DNA from: an uncultured bacterium
GTDB lineage: Bacteria; Omnitrophota; Gorgyraeia; Gorgyraeales; Gorgyraeaceae
DNA length: 6,848 bases
Assembly (NCBI GenBank): GCA_913009675.1
Contig: CAJVXD010000069.1
Location: forward strand, 1-6,848
Reading direction: 5' to 3'
In this document: positions 1 through 5,531 of the stretch, piece after piece
Layout of the letters: the number at the start of each line of letters is the position of its first letter
Numbering within the stretch: position 1 is the first letter of the stretch
Position numbers and translations under genes: made by a program
Notes under the pieces: generated by a model
What the model was told of the DNA's origin: nothing
What the model saw: only the letters and a program-made list of their open reading frames with translations
Databases searched by the model: none

Positions 1-185
1 TAAATTATATCGACCTTCTTAAAAAAGCTCAAGAACTTGGCAAGCCTATAAAACCTATCAAGCACAGAAAATCTATCTCAAAAAGTATTGAGTGCCCTTG
101 CTGCTCTGCTCCTTATAAATATATCTATTCTAATGCTGTTGTTGCTGCAAAACATCGTAAGAAAAAAGTTCAAAAGTATAAGTGA
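1..185 (+). pseudogene. 3'-truncated zinc-ribbon transposase-like gene fragment
   Basis: An open frame enters from the window edge (codons at positions 3, 6, 9 and so on) and stops at TGA 183-185, giving about 60 residues. Visible are a basic stretch (KPIKPIKHRKS) and then CPCC followed by APYKYIYSNA at 93-134, and a lysine-rich tail ending VQKYK. This looks like the first half of a zinc ribbon found in the N-terminal region of some DDE transposases, where CPxCGAP is followed about 20-30 residues later by a second CxxC. Here the second pair is missing: the frame breaks just where it is expected, at the hairpin end of the neighbouring IS200 element. I infer that the gene was cut by that insertion; TG of the last codon could be the start of the lost cysteine. 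The family assignment is tentative and the 5' end lies outside the window. Confidence 0.5.
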
Positions 186-189
186 TGCT

Positions 190-209
190 CCTCACCGCAA
201 GCGGTGAGG
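190..209. repeat. Right-end hairpin of the IS200-type element
   Basis: CCTCACCGC at 190-198 pairs perfectly with GCGGTGAGG at 201-209, with a 2-nt AA gap. It overlaps the last codons and the TGA (192-194) of tnpA. Position and form fit the right-end imperfect-palindrome site of IS200/IS605 elements; it may also act in transcription termination. Confidence 0.7.
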
Positions 210-674
210 CTTCTTGGAGGTTCGCTTTATTGAGTCTATCTCCTCAAATAAAGTCAGTTGTCTTCCTGCCCCCTCTTTCTCCTGATACTTTATATACCTT
301 TCAATTACTTCTGAGGTCAATTTGTTCCCAACCCCTCTCACAAAATATCCATCTTGCCACAGCTTCTCATTCCAGCACCTCTTCCGAAACCAAGGAAACT
401 CCTGAAAAATCTGCCTGGCTGAGATGCTTTGTATCATGTTCACCAATTGGCTCGCAGAATACTTGGGTGGAGCAGACACGAAAAGATGGACATGATCTCT
501 CCTTACCTTTTGCTCTATTATCTCAAACTCATACTCTTCTGCTATCTCCGAGAATATTTCCTCCAGTCTCTTGGCAATCCGGGGAATCAAACTCCGTCTT
601 CGATATTTTGGAACCCACACCATGTGGTATTTCAGGTCATAGACTGCATGGCTTGATCTTCTCAGTTCGTCCAT
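192..674 (-). CDS. tnpA: IS200/IS605-family HUH-type transposase TnpA
   Basis: Protein of 160 residues that cuts and joins single-stranded DNA at the element ends during transposition. The HUH motif is HVH (H61, H63) in DHVHLFVSAPP, and the catalytic tyrosine is Y127 in the motif YIKYQ (Y127, Q131), the same spacing as in well-studied members such as ISHp608. The N-terminus (HAVYDLKYHMVWVPKYRR) is typical. Length is somewhat above the usual 130-155 owing to a basic tail that runs into the right-end hairpin. The chosen ATG at 674 is the only in-frame start that fits the family N-terminus; no Shine-Dalgarno site precedes it. A TATAAT box at 681-686 lies so close that the transcript might be leaderless. 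The gene is intact, so the element may still move. Confidence 0.95.
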   Translation of the reverse strand: MDELRRSSHAVYDLKYHMVWVPKYRRRSLIPRIAKRLEEIFSEIAEEYEFEIIEQKVRRDHVHLFVSAPPKYSASQLVNMIQSISARQIFQEFPWFRKRCWNEKLWQDGYFVRGVGNKLTSEVIERYIKYQEKEGAGRQLTLFEEIDSIKRTSKKPHRLR

Positions 675-680
675 ACATGC

Positions 681-686
681 ATTATA
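681..686 (-). promoter_or_regulatory. Possible -10 box of tnpA (leaderless start)
   Basis: The minus strand reads TATAAT here, ending 6 nt before the tnpA ATG. No convincing -35 hexamer lies 16-18 nt further upstream (704-709 reads GGACGA). If used, transcription would begin at or near the start codon. Confidence 0.3.
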
Positions 687-703
687 TCACTAAGAACCCC
701 CCT

Positions 704-722
704 TCGTCCAGCTTCGCTGGAC
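704..722. repeat. Left-end hairpin of the IS200-type element
   Basis: CGTCCAGC pairs perfectly with GCTGGACG around a 3-nt loop, about 30 nt upstream of the tnpA start. This is the expected place for the left-end hairpin bound by TnpA. Its sequence is unrelated to the right-end hairpin. Confidence 0.65.
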
Positions 723-727
723 GCCGC

Positions 728-1804
728 TTAGGCCAACCCTGGCACATCGTGACCCCCTTGGCTATCTTTATTTAACTTCCATGATAGTAATTTGTCAAGG
801 TCCAATGCCGGTAGAGTCAACACGGCTGGGTCAATGTCTTCTCCAGTATCCTTTAGAGTATCTAAAGGACTCATATATTCCCGATTGCTATTCTTCCTAA
901 GAATATCATAAAACAAACTGTAGGTAGTAGCTTTATCAAAGAAATCATCTTTGCTATCAAAAGCCTCTATATCAAAGAACTCCGGTTCTATAGTATTATG
1001 TACCGTCTCTACATCAGCATTGTAGGTCACCTTGGGTATCTGAAAATGTTCTGCTCCAAGAGCCTCTATCTCTTTTATAAAAGCAGATTTTCCTTTCTTC
1101 TGCCAACTGCCAATAAATTCACTCCCTCCATCACTTTGCCAAACTGTCCCTTCCGTCTTCACTCCATGTTTCTCTAACCAGGCCCCTATTGTTTCTACAA
1201 ATAAGGTGGAAGCTGCCAGGGAAAGCTCTCGCGAATAGCCCAAAAACATCGCTCCCAACTTCATGTCCCGAAACGTATACTGATACTTCGGAAGTCCTAA
1301 TACCCTCATCTGCGGCCAGTAGGCCGGGATGTCATAAAGATGCTTTGTATCAAGACAATTCCTCTCGAAGGCCCGGAATTTATCCTTTATCTCCCTCAGG
1401 TTCCTCCTCACTTTCTTCTTTTTCTTCCTCGGTTTTATCTTACCATGTTCATGGAGAATTCTCTCTATCGCTCCATGTGAACAGGGTATATCAAAATCTC
1501 TCTTCAATCTTTTCGCTCCCCATCCGGGCTTAGTCTTACGGTGTCCCAGAACCTTTCTTTCTATATCCTTCCCTTTTTTGTGAGGAATATTATGAGGAGC
1601 TCGACTCTTCTCTACCATTCCCGCTGTCCCACCCCCCTGGTAGCGTCTGACCCATTTCCGCACCGTATTCCTGCTTACCCCATAAGCCCGCACTGCCGGC
1701 TTTATCCCTTCTTCCAGGGCATATCGCACCAGCTGAAGCCTGACCCCAAACACAAACCCTTTATCTTTACTCTTAATCATTGTATAATAACTTACTGGAG
1801 GCAT
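728..1804 (-). CDS. IS481-like DDE transposase
   Basis: Protein of 358 residues that catalyses cut or copy of the surrounding element. Residues 17-55 form a helix-turn-helix (RLQLVRYALEEG, then YGVSRNTVRKWVRRY); 60-130 is the IS481-type second binding region ending in a lysine run; 148-300 is the RNase H-like integrase core. Likely catalytic acids are D152 (LDTK), D225 (QSDGGSEF) and E266 (DVETVHN), with about 40 residues between the last two. Start ATG 1804 is preceded by AGGAG at 1812-1816 with 7-nt spacing. The start region lies in a long inverted repeat that could block translation of read-through mRNA. The last codons overlap the right terminal repeat of the element, and the TAA (728-730) lies just outside it. 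The gene looks intact. ISNCY is an alternative family label, but the domain order favours IS481. Confidence 0.88.
   Translation of the reverse strand: MPPVSYYTMIKSKDKGFVFGVRLQLVRYALEEGIKPAVRAYGVSRNTVRKWVRRYQGGGTAGMVEKSRAPHNIPHKKGKDIERKVLGHRKTKPGWGAKRLKRDFDIPCSHGAIERILHEHGKIKPRKKKKKVRRNLREIKDKFRAFERNCLDTKHLYDIPAYWPQMRVLGLPKYQYTFRDMKLGAMFLGYSRELSLAASTLFVETIGAWLEKHGVKTEGTVWQSDGGSEFIGSWQKKGKSAFIKEIEALGAEHFQIPKVTYNADVETVHNTIEPEFFDIEAFDSKDDFFDKATTYSLFYDILRKNSNREYMSPLDTLKDTGEDIDPAVLTLPALDLDKLLSWKLNKDSQGGHDVPGLA
733..758 (+). repeat. Right terminal inverted repeat of the IS481-like element
   Basis: Pairs with 3459-3484 (22/26). The core 744-758 is identical to the complement of 3459-3473. It lies inside the last codons of the transposase gene. 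Confidence 0.75.
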
Positions 1805-1880
1805 ATTCTTTCTCCTTTCAGGTTGTTTAACTTGTTCCTTTAGCCAAAACGAGTATAACCTGAAAAAGAATTTGCCTCCA
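1796..1880 (-). promoter_or_regulatory. Long inverted repeat covering the IS481-like transposase start
   Basis: Arm 1796-1824 pairs with arm 1857-1880: TGGAGGCA (8 bp), one A-A mismatch, ATTCTTT (7 bp), a 5-nt bulge, then TTCAGGTT (8 bp), around a 32-nt loop. In the minus-strand mRNA the bulge is exactly the AGGAG Shine-Dalgarno (1812-1816), and the start codon (1802-1804) has its U and G paired. Read-through mRNA carrying both arms would thus hide the start; a transcript starting inside the loop would not. The pairing is read directly; the regulatory role is inferred by analogy with IS10 and IS50. Confidence 0.65.
1852..1880 (-). promoter_or_regulatory. Weak internal promoter candidate for the IS481-like transposase
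   Basis: The minus strand has TATACT (1852-1857), five of six to the -10 consensus, and TGGAGG 17 nt upstream (1875-1880), only three of six to the -35 consensus. Transcription would start near 1845, inside the loop of the inverted repeat, giving mRNA without the 5' arm. The weak -35 fits a poorly expressed transposase, but this is a prediction. Confidence 0.35.
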
Positions 1881-1897
1881 CCTTTTTATCTTCTTTT
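1881..1897 (+). repeat. Target site duplication of the ISNCY-type element, low copy
   Basis: CCTTTTTATCTTCTTT directly abuts the TGTCA end at 1898. It matches 3122-3137 at 15 of 16 positions (one T/C difference). A 16-bp duplication fits the 15-18 bp class reported for the ISTde1 group of the IS1202 family. Confidence 0.7.
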
Positions 1898-3121
1898 TGT
1901 CAAGACAAAATGAAAATGTCCTATTCTGATTGTTTTGTTGATAGTTATCCTATCTCTTTTTTGCTGTTGTTTTCTTGGGAATTTCCAGCAGCTTTGCATC
2001 ATTGATTATTGTTAACACCTGAATATATTTTTACCCTGAATCGTTTCCCGGGATGATCCGCGGGAGGCCTGTCAGTTAACTTTTTACTAACCTCTGATCT
2101 TCTGATAAACTTTGGGGCTATCTCCCGGCACTTAAAATAGGAGAGATGCTAAACTTCTTGTTGTGTTTGGGCTAATACCATTCAAAAAACTTATTCGCCT
2201 CATCTTTAGTTTTAATACCGGCTAATCTCATCTCCTTTATCAACCTGTCCCGGTGGGTTCCAAACCCGCGCTCAATCCTTCCTCCCGCCGTAGCAGAATT
2301 GGCTTGGACCATCATTATTCCTGACTCCGCCACGGCCTTTTCAAACTGATCCAGGGGCATCTCGTTCCTAAGTTGCACTTCTATTGTCTGCTTCCTCGTG
2401 GACTTGTAGGTCTTGTGTCCATCAAGATAGATGCTCCGGGGGATGCCGTATTTCTCAATATAACGACTTAAACTATCCCGGGCCGGCATGGTAGTACCCG
2501 CTCATAAAACCTTCCCAAGGTGTATTGCCTGTGACGTTATCTATATACCCCCTCAATATCAACCAGGAACCTCGTCCCTCTAACCGGTCATCATATGAAC
2601 CATCTGCCTGGACCATCATCCGTCCTTTGTCTCCATTTCCTCTACGACCTCACCTTGCGCTGCCATTCCCGCTTGCCTTCACCTACCAACCACAGTCTCA
2701 AGGTTTCATGGCTTATAGCCATACCATCAACTTCATAAAGCTTCTCAATAGCAAAGATAGGTCCAAACTCCTCGCACTTCTCATCGTAGAACTCTAAGAC
2801 TTTACTTCTTAGCTTATCATCAATTCTTCTCATCCCTACCTTGCCCCGGGATTTAGGGGCGAGCCCTGTATCCCCTTCTTCCCTCACTCCCTTAATAAGT
2901 CTCCTTATCTACCTCTCAGATACCTCAGCAACCTCAGCAGCTTTCCTCTGAGTTATTACCTTATCTATGGCTTGCTTTATTACCCTTACCCTCCTTAGCT
3001 CCTCCAAACTCATCATGATAATATCCTTCCCTACCATAATCCTCCCCTCCTCTCCAGAAAGTATTATAGCCTTTACAATAGGACCTTTCTATTTTGCTAT
3101 ATTAGACATTTTGCTATGACA
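1898..3121 (-). mobile_element. Decayed ISNCY (IS1202-type) element inserted in the IS481-like leader
   Basis: Ends are TGTCA at 1898-1902 and its complement at 3117-3121. Both ends also share CAAAATG shortly inside, and a 20-nt block near GTCCTATT (1906-1925 against the complement of 3077-3096, 17/20). The interior is a single broken transposase gene in the minus direction. An imperfect 16-bp target duplication flanks it. Size is 1224 bp, short for the family, in line with loss from the C-terminal part of the gene. Confidence 0.75.
2121..3037 (-). pseudogene. Broken ISNCY (IS1202-type) transposase
   Basis: Starts at ATG 3037 after a strong GGGGAGG site, reads a helix-turn-helix (IKQAIDKVITQRKAAEVAEVSER), then meets TAG at 2909-2911 where the family has glutamine (SERQIRR). 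The same frame continues to TAG at 2642-2644 (EEFGPIFAIEKLYEVDGMAISHETLRLWL is the family's second helical region). A shift near 2620 moves to the frame with MVQADGS (first catalytic D) and LEGRGSWLILRGYIDNVTG; another shift near 2500 restores SLSRYIEKYGIPRSIYLDGHKTYKS (second D). The third acid is E in GGRIERGFGTHRDRLIKEMRLAGI. TAG at 2172-2174 interrupts before PKHNKKF, and TAG at 2118-2120 follows. The order of blocks matches the IS1202-type family throughout. With three or four stops and at least two shifts it cannot make a working enzyme. Confidence 0.88.
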
Positions 3122-3138
3122 CCTTTTCATCTTCTTTC
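3122..3138 (+). repeat. Target site duplication of the ISNCY-type element, high copy
   Basis: CCTTTTCATCTTCTTT directly follows the TGACA end at 3121. It is the partner of 1881-1896, differing at one base. The difference is consistent with an old insertion. Confidence 0.7.
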
Positions 3139-3139
3139 C

Positions 3140-3493
3140 CTATCCTTTAAGCAAGGCCTTTAAAAAAACTCCCTCTTCTCTACTTAAATCTCCCCAGGGA
3201 TCCTCCACATCAATCACCAGAGACCAGTTCTCCTTCTCCCACCAAATAGCTTCTCTCTTACTTGCCAAATGAGAGAAATCATGGCTATTTCTCTCACAGT
3301 CTAATTTACAATTATCTTCTTCCTTTTGCTGAAATCCATTCTCGGAAAAAAGATCCTCTTCCTCCTTTAAAAAAACCGCTTCTTTTAAAAACCCCTTTAA
3401 CTCCTTAAATCTCTCCTTATTAAAACACTCTAACTTCCTAAGATTACTAGGCCTATGTAGGGGGTCACGATGTACCGGGGCTAGAACAAACAA
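3140..3493 (-). CDS. Doubtful 117-codon frame in the IS481-like leader
   Basis: An open frame of 117 codons rich in Lys and Glu (for example FLKEAVFLKEEED). Its only possible early start is TTG at 3493, outside the terminal repeat, and there is no internal ATG and no clear Shine-Dalgarno site. It spans the left inverted repeat and ends TAG at 3140-3142, just before the target duplication. I recognise no domain. The purine-rich minus strand may keep the frame open by chance. Alternatives are non-coding leader sequence, or a small passenger or regulatory ORF read ahead of the transposase. A coding role is weakly supported. Confidence 0.2.
   Translation of the reverse strand: MFVLAPVHRDPLHRPSNLRKLECFNKERFKELKGFLKEAVFLKEEEDLFSENGFQQKEEDNCKLDCERNSHDFSHLASKREAIWWEKENWSLVIDVEDPWGDLSREEGVFLKALLKG
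3270..3296. repeat. Perfect hairpin in the IS481-like leader
   Basis: TGAGAGAAAT pairs with ATTTCTCTCA (10 bp, perfect) around a 7-nt loop CATGGCT. It is not followed by a T-run on either strand, so a terminator is unlikely. It could be a transposase binding site or chance in purine-rich DNA. Confidence 0.5.
3459..3484 (-). repeat. Left terminal inverted repeat of the IS481-like element
   Basis: Inverted partner of 733-758. The differences between the two are mostly transitions. It marks the outer limit of the element beyond the long leader. Confidence 0.75.
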
Positions 3494-3634
3494 TTAGAAA
3501 CTTGGGAGGAGGAAATATCATATGCACCTTCAATAAGTTAGTATCTACATTATTAGGGTAATATAGCGATGAAAATCTATCTGTATTTACCGAGTTATAG
3601 ACGGGGAAATTCACTCTCGTTACTCCCAATTATG

Positions 3635-3656
3635 AAAGTTAGACCTGGCTAACTTT
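3635..3656. repeat. Perfect 8-bp hairpin
   Basis: AAAGTTAG pairs with CTAACTTT around a 6-nt loop ACCTGG. No T-run follows. Function unknown; it may be the end of a mobile element or a protein-binding palindrome. Confidence 0.55.
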
Positions 3657-3690
3657 GAAACTCAAGGATATACAAGGACATAAATTTTAG

Positions 3691-3700
3691 GTTACACTAC
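3691..3700 (+). repeat. 10-bp direct repeat flanking the IS1634 gene, low copy
   Basis: GTTACACTAC, identical to 5473-5482 in the same orientation. A candidate target duplication for the IS1634 element; IS1634-family elements can leave duplications of variable length. No inverted repeat adjoins it, so the link is tentative. Confidence 0.4.
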
Positions 3701-3735
3701 AAACGCTCTTTCTCAAGGTAATATCTAAGGTTATG

Positions 3736-5388
3736 TTACACAACCGCAGGCACCGGGTCAATTCCTACAGCTTTTAGAATCTCTTTTTGTTCTTTTGTTG
3801 GCGGGACTACTTTACGGATAGTCTGTCCCATAAATTCATTAGCAACCACTTTCATGGGTAACATCTTCTCTAAAGCGGTAGATGTTGAAAGTTCCATACC
3901 CTTTGTATCCAGGGCCTGTCCAATGAGTTGTTCCAATAGATACGCTATTACGCAAATGAAAACGTGCCCCTTGACTCGGGGATCAGCAAAATGTCTTATG
4001 GGCCGTATTTTCAGAAAGTTTTTAATCTCATTGAAAGCATTCTCCACTTTATGAAGGGTGCGATAACCCAAAGCAATTTCGGTAACGGAGAGCTCTTTGG
4101 CATTGGTTTTTAGAATCTGGAGTCCATCTAACCTTTGTTCTCGCTGGATTGTTTCTGGTCTCTTTGTATAACGGAACTTTCCCTCTTTAACATGTTCAAT
4201 ATGGAAGAATTTATAAGTTTTATTTTTCTTAAGATATTTAACTATTTGCAGTAAGAGCTTATCAGGTTTTTTCATCTTGTGTTTAGCAGGTTTCTTAGTA
4301 TATTTTCTGAGGAAAGATTCGCTCTGAGCAATTCTTTCCTCTCGGCTTAAACGTGTCTGTTCTGCTCTTTTAGGGTTATAGACAGCAATATAATTAAACT
4401 CGTTATCGGAAGACAGCTCTTTGACATACATATTGTCCTTTACCTTGCGAAATTCTTCCCAGGGAGGTAGTTTGTCAATTAGATTCATCGCCTCTTTACT
4501 CCGGCGAAGTCTCAAGGTACTGATGTAATTATAGTGAACCTTGTCCAATTCACCAAAAGTGCTGTTGCAGATGATACCGTCGTCTGCCACAAAGATACAT
4601 TGAGTTATGTTAAATCTGGTCTTTAACTCCTGAAGAGTATCTCCCAAGGTGGTTTGATCTTTGATATTACCTTCAAATACTTCATGGGCAATGGGGATTC
4701 CCTCTTTGTTTACCACTAAGCCAATCTGGATCTGTTTACAATCGGGTCGGTGATCACGGGAATATCCCCAATCCGCTGAGGGACATCCCTGGCCTTCGAA
4801 ATAGCTGGAGGTTAAGTCATAGAATATTAGAGAAAGGTCCATATTAAACAGATTAACCACTTTCCGGTAGATAGCGGTCTCAATAACTTTCTTAGCTTCC
4901 ACCAGGTAATCCAGGGCCCGGTAGTAATGATGCACTTTTAATAAAGGAACAGATGACTCATAGGGTATAAACTGGTTTTTCGCCCATTCGTTAACTTGCA
5001 GTTTACTCTTAGGGTTGATCAAGCGGTTGAATACCATGGTCTTAATAGCCATGAGGACATCAAAAGAGACCTTTTTACCATTTGTCTGTTGCTGGAGTAC
5101 ATGAGAAAGATCAAGTTTTTCCCAGAAATGGTTTATTAAGTAATGGGGACCAAATTCCAGCACCCCTTCCGGGTTAACGTCCTCGAAAAAGCCGGGACGT
5201 TCTACATCGGTGATTTGAGACAACTTTATAATAAGCGCTTTGACTTTATCTTTTGGCCAGAAGGTAATGTTACCGAAATTAACCAAAGTGCGCTGAACTA
5301 TTTTACCTTTAAGGCGGTGGTTCTCCACTAACTTAAGGTAAGTATACTTTTGACCACCTTTTTTACAGATTAATTTTCTGAAGAACAT
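3736..5388 (-). CDS. IS1634-family (IS4 superfamily) DDE transposase
   Basis: Protein of 550 residues from ATG 5388. The start is chosen because AGGAGG sits 6 nt upstream; a further in-frame ATG at 5427 overlaps the -10 box and cannot be used by this promoter. The N-terminus (KYTYLKLVENHRLKGKIVQRTLVNFG) is typical of IS1634. Catalytic acids: D191 in FYDLTSSYFEG, D269 in FVADDGI, and E449 in LHKVENAFNEIK with K456 seven residues later, the IS4-superfamily signature with Leu where Arg is usual. The closing RPIRHFADPRVKGHVFICVIAYLLE is the family hallmark. No stop or shift interrupts the frame, and length is normal for the family, so the enzyme is probably active. The ends of the element are not clearly resolved. 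Confidence 0.95.
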   Translation of the reverse strand: MFFRKLICKKGGQKYTYLKLVENHRLKGKIVQRTLVNFGNITFWPKDKVKALIIKLSQITDVERPGFFEDVNPEGVLEFGPHYLINHFWEKLDLSHVLQQQTNGKKVSFDVLMAIKTMVFNRLINPKSKLQVNEWAKNQFIPYESSVPLLKVHHYYRALDYLVEAKKVIETAIYRKVVNLFNMDLSLIFYDLTSSYFEGQGCPSADWGYSRDHRPDCKQIQIGLVVNKEGIPIAHEVFEGNIKDQTTLGDTLQELKTRFNITQCIFVADDGIICNSTFGELDKVHYNYISTLRLRRSKEAMNLIDKLPPWEEFRKVKDNMYVKELSSDNEFNYIAVYNPKRAEQTRLSREERIAQSESFLRKYTKKPAKHKMKKPDKLLLQIVKYLKKNKTYKFFHIEHVKEGKFRYTKRPETIQREQRLDGLQILKTNAKELSVTEIALGYRTLHKVENAFNEIKNFLKIRPIRHFADPRVKGHVFICVIAYLLEQLIGQALDTKGMELSTSTALEKMLPMKVVANEFMGQTIRKVVPPTKEQKEILKAVGIDPVPAVV

Positions 5389-5417
5389 ATAGCGCCTCCT
5401 TTCCTCACTACAAGGAG

Positions 5418-5446
5418 ATTTTACCACATTGGGACGCTATTGTCAA
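5418..5446 (-). promoter_or_regulatory. Strong sigma70-type promoter of the IS1634 transposase
   Basis: The minus strand has TTGACA (5441-5446), a 17-nt spacer and TAAAAT (5418-5423). The -35 is a perfect match and the -10 five of six. Transcription would begin near 5411, about 20 nt before the AGGAGG site, and end the debate over the gene start. Confidence 0.8.
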
Positions 5447-5472
5447 GAAAAATCTTCTATATATTAGAAATA

Positions 5473-5482
5473 GTTACACTAC
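5473..5482 (+). repeat. 10-bp direct repeat flanking the IS1634 gene, high copy
   Basis: GTTACACTAC, partner of 3691-3700. If both are the target duplication, the element body would be 3701-5472 (about 1.77 kb), a plausible size for the family. Confidence 0.4.
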
Positions 5483-5531
5483 GTACTTTTCACAGATTTT
5501 TGGGCTTTTTTGTGCTCAACCGACGCTGAAA

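Larger units (their letters stand above)
184..730 (-). mobile_element. IS200-type single-gene insertion sequence
   Basis: A compact element holding only tnpA, with one short perfect hairpin beyond each end of the gene (190-209 and 704-722) and no tnpB. IS200/IS605 elements have no terminal inverted repeats; they carry subterminal hairpins recognised by the HUH transposase and move as single strands. Outer limits are inferred: on the low side the zinc-ribbon fragment breaks at about 184, on the high side the terminal repeat of the IS481-like element begins at 733. The exact cleavage tetranucleotide cannot be read without an empty site. Confidence 0.65.
733..3484 (-). mobile_element. IS481-like element, split by an ISNCY-type element
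   Basis: The limits are set by an imperfect inverted repeat: 733-758 matches the complement of 3459-3484 at 22 of 26 positions, including a perfect 15-bp core ACATCGTGACCCCCT. Taking out the inner element (1898-3121) and one copy of its target duplication leaves about 1.5 kb, a normal size for this family. It contains one transposase gene, read from the high end to the low end, and an unusually long leader of about 0.4 kb. No flanking target duplication of the IS481-like element itself is visible; the low side is directly abutted by IS200. Confidence 0.75.
3485..3735. other. Gene-free spacer between the IS481-like and IS1634 elements
   Basis: No convincing gene on either strand. A 27-codon ATG frame at 3569-3652 (plus) lacks a good ribosome site and similarity I can recognise. 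The stretch holds a perfect 8-bp hairpin at 3635-3656 and the sequence GTTACACTAC at 3691-3700, which recurs at 5473-5482 on the far side of the IS1634 transposase. Confidence 0.6.

Noticed and set aside
182..775. 197-codon plus-strand frame over the IS200 element
   Set aside because: It is the antisense of the clear HUH transposase, with no domain and no ribosome site.
1189..1843. Plus-strand frames of 114 and 100 codons opposite the IS481-like gene
   Set aside because: Antisense shadows rich in Ser, Pro and Leu; the minus-strand transposase explains the sequence.
2525..2797. 90-codon plus-strand frame
   Set aside because: Lies opposite the broken ISNCY gene, whose family blocks are recognisable on the minus strand.
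3569..3652. 27-codon plus-strand frame in the spacer
   Set aside because: No good ribosome site, no family recognised, and a hairpin lies within its end.
5143..5331. 62-codon plus-strand frame
   Set aside because: Antisense of the N-terminal part of the IS1634 transposase.
5389..5427. N-terminal extension of 13 codons for the IS1634 transposase from ATG 5427
   Set aside because: The promoter -10 box (5418-5423) overlaps it and AGGAGG sits 6 nt before ATG 5388.
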